A DNA stretch of 64,000 bases, from NCBI GenBank assembly GCA_002256385.1, contig NKJD01000090.1:1-64000 (forward strand), given 5' to 3'. Below, piece by piece: positions 47,189 through 56,172 of this stretch. The translations under genes were made by a program, and so were the position numbers. Positions within the stretch are counted from its first letter, which is position 1; each line of letters opens with the position of its first letter. A model generated the notes under the pieces. That model worked only from the letters and a program-made list of their open reading frames with translations, had not been told where the DNA came from and searched no databases. Source of the DNA: Flavobacterium sp. BFFFF2 (GTDB taxonomy: Bacteria > Bacteroidota > Bacteroidia > Flavobacteriales > Flavobacteriaceae).

Positions 47189-48568
47189 ATGAATACGAAA
47201 GAAAATATATATCCATCCCATGCCATGGTAGAAAAGACCATCTTAGCTATTTTTATTAGAAATAGCAAGGCCCTTAATACCTATGTGCTGCGCATAAAAG
47301 CAGAATATTTTCATATAGAAGAATATGCATTGATTTATCAATTGATGTTAGAATTGATAAAAGAAAATGCTCCGATTGATGAGCCAATTTTATTAAATTA
47401 TTTGGTGGGATTGCAACCCGAATATGACTGGCAAAAGGAGTTTGAGGAGATTAAAATTTGGGGAGAGTTTGATGATAAGCTAGAAACCTTCGTAAATAAA
47501 CTGGAAGAGAATTTTGTTAACAGGAAGTTTGTTGAGATTGCCTTAATGATAAGTGATTTGGGAATTCCAGAACAAAAAAGAATTACCAATTCGGTTCAGC
47601 AATTACTGGATTTGAAAAAGTTAATTTCCCATAAAACAGAGGAACCCTTATCTAGATTGATGCTTGAGGTGATGAATACCATAGGCAATCAGGATAAAGA
47701 GGATAAGATAGGTTCAGGATTAATAAAACTTAACAGATACTTGGGCGGAGGGTTCGAGAAAAAACAGTTAGTTGTGGTTGGTGCTCGACCAGGTATGGGT
47801 AAAACCGGCTTACTCATGAGTATGTGCAATGCCATTATTGATGAAGGAAAAAAGCGTGTACTTTATATTTCTTTATGCTTGAACCCCAAACATTTTCTTA
47901 CGTTAATGCTCGCTAACCGGCTCAACTATCCATTGTCTAAAATTTATGCAGGTGAATTTCCTCCTAATTACCAATCAGGGTGCAATAGCTTATTGGAAGC
48001 AGAGAATACAGGTTTTTTTAAATATTATTTTCAAACCGACAATGATTTCATGAACCTGATGGCAGAAATCAATAACCACCGGATGCGCTATGGTTTAGAT
48101 GTGGTAATGATTGATAACCTCCAGATGATGGATGAATCTAATCCGGTTTTTTACCAAAACAGAAACAATACCATAGGTAAGAATCTCAGGAGAATGAAAC
48201 AAATGGCGGAGGAATTGAATTTTCTATTGGTGGTGGGTTCAGAATTATCTAGGAGTGCAGAGCGGAGGGCAAATACGGGCAGCCGACCCATGCTTCAAGA
48301 TTTAAAAGACAGCGGCTGGATAGAAGAATTGGCAGATAAGGTGATTTTAATTTACCGTCCTGAGAATTATGGTTTGATGGAGTGGGAGGATGGTGAATCA
48401 ACAAAAGGACAAGGTGAATTGATTATTTGCAAGAACAATTTGGGCGTAATGGAAAACCTGAGGGTTAACTATGATGAGGAAAGCCGTCGTTTTTCAAATA
48501 CAGAGGAATTAGAATTCTTACAACATAATTTATTTAAAATCCCGGAAAGCAGGGAAGATGAATTTTAA
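47189..48568 (+). CDS. DnaB-like replicative helicase
   Basis: A 459-aa protein with the DnaB layout and usual length. The N-terminal DnaB domain covers about 8-110 (AMVEKTILAIFI start). The RecA-like C-terminal domain has Walker A GARPGMGKTGLL (about 199-210), Walker B DVVMIDNLQMMD (about 303-314), and the SELSRSAERR arginine region near 349-358 with a PMLQDLKDSGWIEELAD stretch near 370-386. These are the H3/H4-like motifs of DnaB. It is separate from the chromosomal housekeeping context and 186 bp upstream of a retron-type RT gene. It may be an element-borne copy that loads at the element's origin, or a retron partner by association; neither can be decided from sequence. Confidence 0.88.
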   Translation: MNTKENIYPSHAMVEKTILAIFIRNSKALNTYVLRIKAEYFHIEEYALIYQLMLELIKENAPIDEPILLNYLVGLQPEYDWQKEFEEIKIWGEFDDKLETFVNKLEENFVNRKFVEIALMISDLGIPEQKRITNSVQQLLDLKKLISHKTEEPLSRLMLEVMNTIGNQDKEDKIGSGLIKLNRYLGGGFEKKQLVVVGARPGMGKTGLLMSMCNAIIDEGKKRVLYISLCLNPKHFLTLMLANRLNYPLSKIYAGEFPPNYQSGCNSLLEAENTGFFKYYFQTDNDFMNLMAEINNHRMRYGLDVVMIDNLQMMDESNPVFYQNRNNTIGKNLRRMKQMAEELNFLLVVGSELSRSAERRANTGSRPMLQDLKDSGWIEELADKVILIYRPENYGLMEWEDGESTKGQGELIICKNNLGVMENLRVNYDEESRRFSNTEELEFLQHNLFKIPESREDEF

Positions 48569-48585
48569 AAGAGAATAAACACAAA

Positions 48586-48735
48586 CATAAAATGAGGCAT
48601 TCACGGGCTTTGGCTGTTGTTTCTGCGGCCTTTTTACCAATACGTGAAACAGCGATTTTGCTACGCAAAATCGACTTAATTTGGGATTTTATGAGGTGTT
48701 GCGCTGCTTGTTTTTAGGAATAAGCAGCGCTTGTT
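48586..48735 (+). ncRNA. Candidate retron msr/msd non-coding RNA
   Basis: The 185-bp gap before the retron-type RT gene is full of pairing. CATAAAAT (48586-48593) pairs with ATTTTATG (48686-48693), in the position of the a1/a2 repeats. TTCACG (48600-48605) pairs with CGTGAA (48643-48648). CGATTTTGC (48653-48661) pairs perfectly with GCAAAATCG (48665-48673) across TAC. GCGCTGCTT (48701-48709) pairs with AAGCAGCGC (48722-48730). Structure, position and orientation fit an msr/msd RNA, but the a1/a2 repeat is short (8 bp) and the priming guanosine cannot be fixed by eye. Confidence 0.45.
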
Positions 48736-48737
48736 TT
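48701..48737 (+). terminator. Hairpin with T-rich tail (terminator-like)
   Basis: GCGCTGCTT (48701-48709) and AAGCAGCGC (48722-48730) form a perfect 9-bp GC-rich stem with a 12-nt loop, followed by TTGTTTT. It would end the DnaB-like gene's transcript or be the last stem of the candidate retron RNA. The RT gene starts 24 bp after it, so if it terminates, RT needs read-through. Confidence 0.45.
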
Positions 48738-48753
48738 AAATCAATAATAACAT

Positions 48754-49800
48754 ATGAATACGATTATTCTAGATAATAATAACCATTGGGATTCTCTCCT
48801 ATTTATAAATGCAAATACTTTGGATAAAATGGCTTTTTCCTTGAGTTGTCATTTATCCTTTTTGCAACGGCAGGTTGAAAGTCCAAAGTATTTTCAATTT
48901 AAGGTTTCTAAAAAATCGGGTGGCTTTAGGGAGATAAATGCCCCAAATGCGGAACTCAAATATTTGCAAAGGAACCTTTCTTGGAAATTTAATAAAATTT
49001 ATTCGAGCCCAGATGGAGTCCATGGATTTGTTAAGGGCACTTTTTTAGAAACTCGTCACATTGTAAGTAACGCAAAACTACATATTGGAAAGAAATGGGT
49101 ATGGAATCTAGATATAGAAAGTTTTTTCTCCTCTATTACTACCCAAATGGTTATAAATCGTTTGATGGAAGCGCCATTTAATTTTGATGAAAACAAAGCG
49201 AAATACATTTCCCTGTTAATTATTTACAAGCGTCAGTTGCCCATGGGGTCTCCCTGTTCACCAGTGGTATCTAATTTAGTATGTGAAAATATGGACGCAC
49301 AAATAAATCAATGGGTAGCGAATCAAAATAAGTTTCAGCCAGAAATAAATTTGGTATATAGCCGATATGCCGATGACATTACCTTCAGCACCGATTTGGC
49401 CATTTCTGACGAACATAAATTAGAAATTTATGATATCCTGAACCAATATGGTTTTGAAGTAAATAGGAAGAAAGAACGCATACAATCGAATAAACAAAGC
49501 CAATGGGTAACAGGTATTAAAATTAATGAAAAGCCTAATGTGGATCGCAGTTACATACGCAATATCCGTGCGGCTTTGCACCAAATTCGCGCAAAAGGAT
49601 TACAAGAAGCAGCAACTAATTTTTTCAATTTAAAAGAGTTGGCAAACACAACAGAGATAGACCGTTTCCTTCGAATTCTTCAAGGGCGTATAAGTCATGT
49701 AGGCTTTGTAAAAGGTAAGGATGATTCGGCTTATTTGAAGTATTGGAGGGAGTTGGGGGAGGTGATGGCGCCAATTCAAAAGGAACCTCTAATCTATTAA
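48754..49800 (+). CDS. Retron-type reverse transcriptase
   Basis: A 348-aa reverse transcriptase that would copy a structured RNA into single-stranded DNA. RT signatures: KKSGGFREINAP (53-64), the retron NAxxH element NAKLH (106-110), NLDIESFF (118-125) with the first catalytic Asp, LPMGSPCSP (162-170), SRYADDITFS (203-212) with the YADD box, and WVTGIKIN (251-258), the VTG motif that marks retron RTs. No protease, HNH, nuclease or membrane domain is fused. The usual effector gene is not obvious nearby: upstream is DnaB-like, downstream is the TerY-P operon after about 410 bp. Confidence in RT is very high, in retron type high, in the partner low. Confidence 0.93.
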   Translation: MNTIILDNNNHWDSLLFINANTLDKMAFSLSCHLSFLQRQVESPKYFQFKVSKKSGGFREINAPNAELKYLQRNLSWKFNKIYSSPDGVHGFVKGTFLETRHIVSNAKLHIGKKWVWNLDIESFFSSITTQMVINRLMEAPFNFDENKAKYISLLIIYKRQLPMGSPCSPVVSNLVCENMDAQINQWVANQNKFQPEINLVYSRYADDITFSTDLAISDEHKLEIYDILNQYGFEVNRKKERIQSNKQSQWVTGIKINEKPNVDRSYIRNIRAALHQIRAKGLQEAATNFFNLKELANTTEIDRFLRILQGRISHVGFVKGKDDSAYLKYWRELGEVMAPIQKEPLIY

Positions 49801-50211
49801 GATGGTTATCCAAAATGAAATTATTTCTTACAATATATGGGCAAAAAATAATAAAACAAAACCTTTTGATATAGAAAGGTTTAGAGTATTAATTATAATA
49901 CTAAATCCATGTTTTAAATCGAATAACTGGAAATTAATTTATTATGTTTGATTATGAGAATGCATTAAATTTTCAAGTAGGGTTATATGTAATATCCCAA
50001 AAGAAAACAATTATGTAAAGGCAATATAAAATGACAAATAATTTGGGTGTCAATTCATATTTTATTTTGGCAGTAATAAATAAACAAGATTACTACTTCA
50101 CATTCCCATTTAGCAATTTTTTGCCTACGTTTAAAAATTTCTTTTATCGATGCAGATCTACTGCACAGGAAGGTATTTCCTTTGTTTCATAAACTAAAAA
50201 AAAAAATTTCT
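49801..50211. other. AT-rich gap before the TerY-P operon
   Basis: About 410 bp with no credible gene. It is extremely AT-rich (long A and T runs near 49850-50050) and must contain the promoter of the eight-gene operon. A TTG at 50182 could in principle start the vWA gene, but the ATG at 50212 is preferred. No hairpin or repeat is conspicuous. Confidence 0.5.
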
Positions 50212-50871
50212 ATGGACTCATTAAACGACTTCTTAATTCAAAAACCAAGACCACTTCCTGTTATTATTGCAGTAGACAGAAGTGGCAGTATGGGAACAAA
50301 TGGTAAAATAGATGCCTTAAACATCGCAATCAAAGACTTTATCAATTCAATAAAGGACGAAGACAGCAACAAGGCAGAAATACAAATTTCTTTATTCAGC
50401 TTCGGCGGTGAAAGTGCAACCTGTGACCTCCCGTTGAGTCCAATTAGCCAAGTAAACACTCCATTTTATCAGGCACAAGGCAGGACCCCGATGGGAGGTG
50501 CTTTTACAATGGTAAAGGAACTAATTGAAGACAAAGTGCAAATTCCATCAAGATCTTATAAACCAACAATTGTTTTATTGACTGATGGAATTCCGACGGA
50601 TGATTTTCATACCCCAATGAATGACCTTATAAATTTTGGTCGGTCTTCAAAAGCATTTCGTATTGCTTTGGCAATTGGAGATGACGCTGACCATATTATG
50701 CTTTCAAAATTTGTAAGTTCTCCTGAATATTTGGTTTTAGGAGATAGTGCAAGAGATATCAGAAAATTTTTTAGGTTCGTAACTATGTCAGTTACTCAAC
50801 GTATGAAAAGTCAGACACCTGATATGCAGCAAATACCTCAAATGCCTGAAGACGATACCCTAGATTTCTAA
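50212..50871 (+). CDS. TerY-like von Willebrand A (MIDAS) protein
   Basis: About 219 aa. The ATG at 50212 is chosen over the in-frame TTG at 50182. The vWA domain has a full metal-ion-dependent adhesion site: D22, S24 and S26 in VDRSGSMG, T92 in GRTPMGGAF, and D125 in LLTDGIPTDD. Length and sequence fit TerY, the vWA member of the tellurite-resistance-linked signalling triad. It would bind a protein partner through the metal site, probably the kinase or phosphatase encoded next. Its stop overlaps the phosphatase ATG by 1 bp (TAATG). First gene of the eight-gene operon. Confidence 0.9.
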   Translation: MDSLNDFLIQKPRPLPVIIAVDRSGSMGTNGKIDALNIAIKDFINSIKDEDSNKAEIQISLFSFGGESATCDLPLSPISQVNTPFYQAQGRTPMGGAFTMVKELIEDKVQIPSRSYKPTIVLLTDGIPTDDFHTPMNDLINFGRSSKAFRIALAIGDDADHIMLSKFVSSPEYLVLGDSARDIRKFFRFVTMSVTQRMKSQTPDMQQIPQMPEDDTLDF

Positions 50872-51578
50872 TGGAGTTGAAAACTACAATCATACAAGCA
50901 AGTATTCGTGGCGATAAACATGAAGCTATTCCCAATCAAGACTATTTAGATGTCTTTGAGAATGATGAATTTCTGATAACCACGGTTTCAGATGGATTAG
51001 GTTCATCTAAAAATTCGTTAGAAGGAGCACAAATTGCTTGTAAGAGTGTAATTGATGAAATACAAAATTTTCAACTTTCGTCTGAACTTCAATTCCTCAA
51101 TAATAAGATAAAAGAAAGGTGGAAAAAGGAAATAGAATCAATTTCCAACAGTATAAGTGATTATCGAACTACCAACTCCTTTATTGCTGTTTTCAAAAAG
51201 GAAAAGAAAATAATTGTTGGTCAGATAGGTGATGTTCTGGTTTCGCTTAGAATGGATGGTTTATTCCGTTATTTAGAATCAACAAGTAAAGATTTCTCTA
51301 ATGAGACCGTTTGCCTTGGTTCTGGTAGAGATGAAAATTTCAAACTGGCCTTATTTGAATTTGGGTTCTCATTTGATTTTTTAATTGCAACTGATGGCAT
51401 TGCTGATGAATTACAAACAGGAAAAATTGAAACATTGCATGACTATTTTAAAAACAAATTTCAAAATATTGAAGAATCAAGAAGAAATGATGCTTTAAAA
51501 TGTGATTTAGAAGAATTCCTAACAGAAAAAAACAATGATGATAAATCAATGATTTTCATCTGGTCAAATAAAAATTAA
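50871..51578 (+). CDS. PP2C-type protein phosphatase
   Basis: A 235-aa serine/threonine phosphatase. Conserved residues: NQDYL with D24, VSDGLGSSKNS with D41 (metal-binding DG), a mid-protein GQIGDVLVSL strand, ATDGIAD near 171-177 (second metal Asp) and DDKS near 225 (last acidic ligand). Translation starts at the A of the vWA stop. In TerY-phosphorylation triads the phosphatase reverses the neighbouring kinase. Stop and kinase start are adjacent (51578/51579). Confidence 0.9.
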   Translation: MELKTTIIQASIRGDKHEAIPNQDYLDVFENDEFLITTVSDGLGSSKNSLEGAQIACKSVIDEIQNFQLSSELQFLNNKIKERWKKEIESISNSISDYRTTNSFIAVFKKEKKIIVGQIGDVLVSLRMDGLFRYLESTSKDFSNETVCLGSGRDENFKLALFEFGFSFDFLIATDGIADELQTGKIETLHDYFKNKFQNIEESRRNDALKCDLEEFLTEKNNDDKSMIFIWSNKN

Positions 51579-52970
51579 ATGAACGTAGTAGATTCAAAAA
51601 ATATCAGTTACGAAGTTCTTGAAAAACTTGGAGAAGGTTCTCAAGGTGTAACCTATTTGCTAAAAGACAAAAAGCATATTGTTAAACTCTTCAACCATAG
51701 TTTTGATGACAATACAACCAAATCCAAAATCAATTTCCTAATAAATTTAGGGTTAGATAAAAAAGTGTTTGCAGTTCCATTAAGACAAATAACACAACCA
51801 AAGAATGGTTATGTATCTGAATTTGCATCTGGAATGATTCCGTTGTCATCATTAAAACTTGGAACTGAAAATGCAAATCTTGCAGAATGGTATTTGTCAT
51901 CAGGAGGTTTATTAAGAAGATACAATGTTCTTATTCGATTAGCAGCATTATTGAGAGCAATACACAGTAAGGGTCTCGCTTATTGTGATTTATCACCTAA
52001 CAATGTTTTTATATCTGAAAAGACTGAATCAGATAATGTTTTTTTGATTGATTTAGACAATCTCAGGTATAAAACAAGTATTGTAAATAACATCTACACC
52101 CCTTTTTATGGTGCTCCTGAAGTTATTTCCAATAATGCTCCAAATACAACCATGTCCGACTGTTTTTCATTTGCTGTATTGGCTTATGAACTGCTCACAT
52201 TAAACCACCCTCTAATTGGAGATTATGTTTCTGAAGGTGAACCGGAATTGGAAGAAGAAGCCTTAAATGGTAAATTACCCTGGGTTGACCATTCTGAAGA
52301 CAACACGAATGGAAGGACTACCGGCTTGCCTTCAGAAAAGGTTATGCCCGAAAAACTACTAAATCTTTTCAGAAAGAATTTTGAAGAAGGGCTAAATAAT
52401 TCTCTTGAAAGACCAAGTATGGCAGAATGGTTTGACATGCTAAATCTTGCATTAAATGAACTTTTGAGATGTGGTAACATCAAATGCAATCTTAGATACC
52501 CATACAACAATTCAAAAAAATGTAATTTCTGTGGTCAAGCACCTCAAAAAGTGACTCGTATTCAAATGAGAAGATGGGAGGAAATTGAATATTATGATGA
52601 GAAAACACAAGAAGTAAAACAGCAGTTCGGCTTACAACCGGAAGTTTATGATGAAATTTTAATTGATGAAAACACTCCAAAGGAAATTGCTGCCTTCAAT
52701 TTTCTTTTAACTGAAATAGAGCCATTAGCTCCCCTTTTAAAAATTGAGTACTTGAAGGAAAAGGATGAATTAAAAATTTTACTTACACCATTAAATGGTG
52801 TAAAGTTCAATATAAGTCCCCGCAATGGGTTGTCTGAAGGTGGCAAAACCATTCTTCTTGACACTCCAAAGAAAATAAGGGTAGTTGATTCTACCCAACA
52901 GGACAAACAAAAATATATGCTTCACTTGAAAGACTTAAACACTCCACAAAGGGTGCTAACAATAGATTAA
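51579..52970 (+). CDS. Ser/Thr-type kinase with zinc ribbon (TerY-P triad)
   Basis: A 463-aa protein kinase. Gly loop GEGSQG (18-23), the Lys in HIVKLF (36), catalytic loop YCDLSPNNVFI (about 135-145; Tyr-Cys-Asp in place of HRD), DLD in LIDLDNLRY (about 157-165; in place of DFG) and GAPEV. After the kinase domain come CxxxxC and CNFCG (about 298-320), a zinc ribbon, then about 140 residues of a beta-rich domain. Kinase plus zinc ribbon is the form described for TerY-P triads. It probably phosphorylates operon partners in response to a signal. The helicase gene starts 2 bp downstream. Confidence 0.9.
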   Translation: MNVVDSKNISYEVLEKLGEGSQGVTYLLKDKKHIVKLFNHSFDDNTTKSKINFLINLGLDKKVFAVPLRQITQPKNGYVSEFASGMIPLSSLKLGTENANLAEWYLSSGGLLRRYNVLIRLAALLRAIHSKGLAYCDLSPNNVFISEKTESDNVFLIDLDNLRYKTSIVNNIYTPFYGAPEVISNNAPNTTMSDCFSFAVLAYELLTLNHPLIGDYVSEGEPELEEEALNGKLPWVDHSEDNTNGRTTGLPSEKVMPEKLLNLFRKNFEEGLNNSLERPSMAEWFDMLNLALNELLRCGNIKCNLRYPYNNSKKCNFCGQAPQKVTRIQMRRWEEIEYYDEKTQEVKQQFGLQPEVYDEILIDENTPKEIAAFNFLLTEIEPLAPLLKIEYLKEKDELKILLTPLNGVKFNISPRNGLSEGGKTILLDTPKKIRVVDSTQQDKQKYMLHLKDLNTPQRVLTID

Positions 52971-52971
52971 T

Positions 52972-55900
52972 ATGGCGGATTTAAAAGACATACTGAATAA
53001 TTTTCCTGAAGAAACACTTCAAAACACCATTAATGGAAAAATCCTCAATGGTGCTATAAATTGGGAGAAAAAGCCAATTCTCTTGAAAGCTGAACAAATT
53101 GAATCCAACCAAATTTTATTCAGCCTTAACACAGCCCCACTGCGTGTATCATTCACAAGTAATGCTTTTGGCGACAATGAAACAGGCAAAGCATCCATTG
53201 CTCAAAGCTTATTCTGGATTACAAATGTAAAAGATGAAAGCATTGAGATAAAATATCTTCCCTGTGGCACTAGCCAAACTTTCAACGAATCACTTGAAAT
53301 TGGTTTTGGCGACAATATTATCCTGTCAAATAAGAATTTTAAGATTGAGAAATTATCTGAAAACCTTAATAATGATTTTGTATTTCAATCCGAAAGATCT
53401 GATTTTATTTTTGTTCAAACCTATCCCGGCAATACAGATTTAAGCTTCACAATACACGGTCTTCGCAAACGAGTTGATATTTTGGTGAAAGAGAATAAAT
53501 GGATTGTTCAGAAAATAACCAATAAGCCATTTGCCAAAAAATACGCAGACTTTTCAATCCTTAATGTAGCTGAATACCCGTCAATAAAATTTGTAGAGGC
53601 ATCAAAAGCAAAAGAAGCTTACGAAACTATTAAAGCAGAAGAAGCTAAAGGCAATACACTTATTGCACTATGGCAAACCTATTCTGCAATTGAATTAGAA
53701 AGGGCAAACCAACTTAAAGAAAAGGTTGGTGAATTAAGCTTCACCCGAATTAGATTTCTGCCAGATGGTATTACGAAAGTTCGAATTGGTAATTTGACAG
53801 AAGAACTGAAATTAGCAATTAACGAAAGTAAGGATGATTTATTAAACACTTCACTAGAACTTACAATAGAAAAGGAAGGTGAAGTAAAGCAGGCAGAAAA
53901 TAAGCGGTTCTTAATGAAATCATTAAGTAATGATTTTTCTTTTGAACTATATGATGAACTAAGTTCTATTCCTGAAACAGGTAAATTCCTTATCTCTCTG
54001 ATAGGCGATGAGATTGTAAACAAAAGAAGGGAAAGGGCATTAAAGAGTCTTAGAGAGGATATGAAATTTATTACCAGAAATCTGCTTTTTGCAATCGAGG
54101 GTGCTTCTGATGCTATGTTAGCAAAAAAGAGGAACGAAAAAGCCTTAACAGAAAGAACCAGAAAGTTTTTGAAAGACAAATTTGGTATAGATGATTTAAC
54201 GGCAAATCAGAAAGAAGCTGTTGAGATTGCTATTAATACCCCTGATATTGCAATAGTTCAGGGTCCTCCAGGGACAGGTAAATCTACTGTGGTTGCCGCC
54301 ATTTGCGATAGACTTATTGAAATTGCCGAAAAGAGCAGAAAGAATTACAATGGCAAGCTTATTTTAGTTTCTGCCTTCCAAAATGATACTGTTGAACACA
54401 TTGCTTCAAAAATTTACACCTTAGGTTTACCAACAATAAAAATTGGGAAAGAGACACTAGGCAATATTAGAGCTGAGGATAAACTTATAGAGGAAATGAA
54501 ATTGCAAATTGACACATCTCTTCAAAGGCTTAAAATCAAAGGCACAAATCACAGAATTTCTAAAAAGTTAACTGACATTAAATCAATTTATATTTCTGAA
54601 AGGAATGATCAGAAATTAAAACAAGCTATTGAAACTATAATTGCGACTATAGATATAAGCGATAAACTTTGGAATGATTGGAAAGAAATTAATGGCGACC
54701 GAAGTTTTAATGAATCCACGAATTTTAAGAATATAAAACTTATAAAAGGGATTCGGGCAGAATTTGAATCATACAATGACGATGGGTTTTATAAAATTCA
54801 GCACTTGTTAAAATCCGACATTCCCTTTACGGAAGAAGAGAAATCATTTTTAGAAGCTTGCCCAGTTGACAATCCTGATAAGGAAATACTTAAACGTCTT
54901 AGCGAAATTCAGGAAGGCTATTTGGAGAGAATTAATTCATCTGCAAATACCATTGTTTCAGGTAACAATATTTCAATATTAAGTTGGCTTGAAAATGCGA
55001 TAATATTCTTTAAGCAGATAGAAGAATCTTCATACGAAGATGAGGATACTTTTTTTACCGCAAACCTTGAAGTATTAAGAGATGAACTTGATGGGAATGC
55101 TGAGTATATTAGGAATACTATTAAAGATTATGGAGAAAGCCTTGCGGCAACCAATCAAGTTGCAGGTGGGCGTGAAATGAGTACATATTCAAGTATTGAT
55201 AATGTTATACTTGAAGAAGCAGCCCGTTCAAATCCATTGGATCTTCTTATTCCAATGGCTAAAGCCACAGAAAGAATCATTATGGTTGGCGACCAGAATC
55301 AATTGCCGCATCTTTTAGAGGATGATATCGCAGATGAAACATCAACAAAACTGTCAGATAAGTTTATAGCGGCTGAGACTAGAAAAAAATTAGAAGAATC
55401 ATTGTTTGGTGTTATTTTCAAGAATCTACATACTGCCAATCCGAGAAGGACAATTACACTTACTGAGCAGTTTCGTATGCACCCTTTTATTGGCGATTTC
55501 ATCAGTAGGGTTTATTACAAAAACGAACTGAAAGCAGGTATTCAAAATCAAGCAGAACTTAAAAAGCACAAATTAGAGTTGACCTGGGCAAAAGATAAAG
55601 TTGCTGTATTCTGTGACCTTAGAAAAAATAAAGGCATGGAAGAAAGCGGTAAAAGTAAATCACGAAATGTCGAAGCTCAGCGAATAGTTAAACTATTAGA
55701 TGAATTAAGAACAGACCCAAATTTCGAAAATTTAAGTATCGGTATCATCACTTTCTATGCAAAACAGGTAAATGAATTATTTAAAGAAGCCAGTAAGAAG
55801 GGATATGCTGAGATAAAGTCTGATGGTAATTATGAAATTGCCTTACAATACCGTGAAACTGCTGACGGTCGTGAAAAACTGAGAATTGGCTCTGTCGATT

Positions 55901-56172
55901 CATTTCAAGGGAAAGAATTTGACATCGTTATTCTAAGCACAGTCCGTTCCAATGCTATTAATCGCAACCATGATAATTTTAAAAAAGTATTTGGCTTTTT
56001 AACCTTAGAAAACAGGCTTAATGTAGCCTTTTCTCGTGCTCAAAAGTTGCTCATTGTTGTGGGCGATGGAGAGATGTTCGCTGATGACTTTGCTAAAACC
56101 TATGTAGAAGGCCTTTTTGAATTTTATACAAATCTCTCAATTGATAATGAATATGGCAATAGAATACAATAA
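52972..56172 (+). CDS. Upf1-like superfamily 1 helicase, 1066 aa
   Basis: SF1B helicase. About 400 N-terminal residues of unknown fold precede Walker A VQGPPGTGKST (about 428-438), motif II LEEAAR (near 746), motif III VGDQNQLPHL (near 769), motif IV-like TEQFRMHP (near 830), motif V SVDSFQGKEFDIVI (near 970) and motif VI NVAFSRAQK (near 1016). A 300-residue insertion with coiled-coil character lies between motifs Ia and II. This is the COG1112/Upf1 type, as in Mokosh and other defence systems. It begins 2 bp after the kinase and its 3' end overlaps the next gene. It would be the nucleic-acid-acting engine controlled by the kinase and phosphatase. Confidence 0.9.
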   Translation: MADLKDILNNFPEETLQNTINGKILNGAINWEKKPILLKAEQIESNQILFSLNTAPLRVSFTSNAFGDNETGKASIAQSLFWITNVKDESIEIKYLPCGTSQTFNESLEIGFGDNIILSNKNFKIEKLSENLNNDFVFQSERSDFIFVQTYPGNTDLSFTIHGLRKRVDILVKENKWIVQKITNKPFAKKYADFSILNVAEYPSIKFVEASKAKEAYETIKAEEAKGNTLIALWQTYSAIELERANQLKEKVGELSFTRIRFLPDGITKVRIGNLTEELKLAINESKDDLLNTSLELTIEKEGEVKQAENKRFLMKSLSNDFSFELYDELSSIPETGKFLISLIGDEIVNKRRERALKSLREDMKFITRNLLFAIEGASDAMLAKKRNEKALTERTRKFLKDKFGIDDLTANQKEAVEIAINTPDIAIVQGPPGTGKSTVVAAICDRLIEIAEKSRKNYNGKLILVSAFQNDTVEHIASKIYTLGLPTIKIGKETLGNIRAEDKLIEEMKLQIDTSLQRLKIKGTNHRISKKLTDIKSIYISERNDQKLKQAIETIIATIDISDKLWNDWKEINGDRSFNESTNFKNIKLIKGIRAEFESYNDDGFYKIQHLLKSDIPFTEEEKSFLEACPVDNPDKEILKRLSEIQEGYLERINSSANTIVSGNNISILSWLENAIIFFKQIEESSYEDEDTFFTANLEVLRDELDGNAEYIRNTIKDYGESLAATNQVAGGREMSTYSSIDNVILEEAARSNPLDLLIPMAKATERIIMVGDQNQLPHLLEDDIADETSTKLSDKFIAAETRKKLEESLFGVIFKNLHTANPRRTITLTEQFRMHPFIGDFISRVYYKNELKAGIQNQAELKKHKLELTWAKDKVAVFCDLRKNKGMEESGKSKSRNVEAQRIVKLLDELRTDPNFENLSIGIITFYAKQVNELFKEASKKGYAEIKSDGNYEIALQYRETADGREKLRIGSVDSFQGKEFDIVILSTVRSNAINRNHDNFKKVFGFLTLENRLNVAFSRAQKLLIVVGDGEMFADDFAKTYVEGLFEFYTNLSIDNEYGNRIQ

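Noticed and set aside
56117..56152. TTG start of the RxxxxH protein inside the helicase gene
   Set aside because: It would overlap the helicase by 56 bp; ATG codons at 56147 and 56153 give a normal short overlap.
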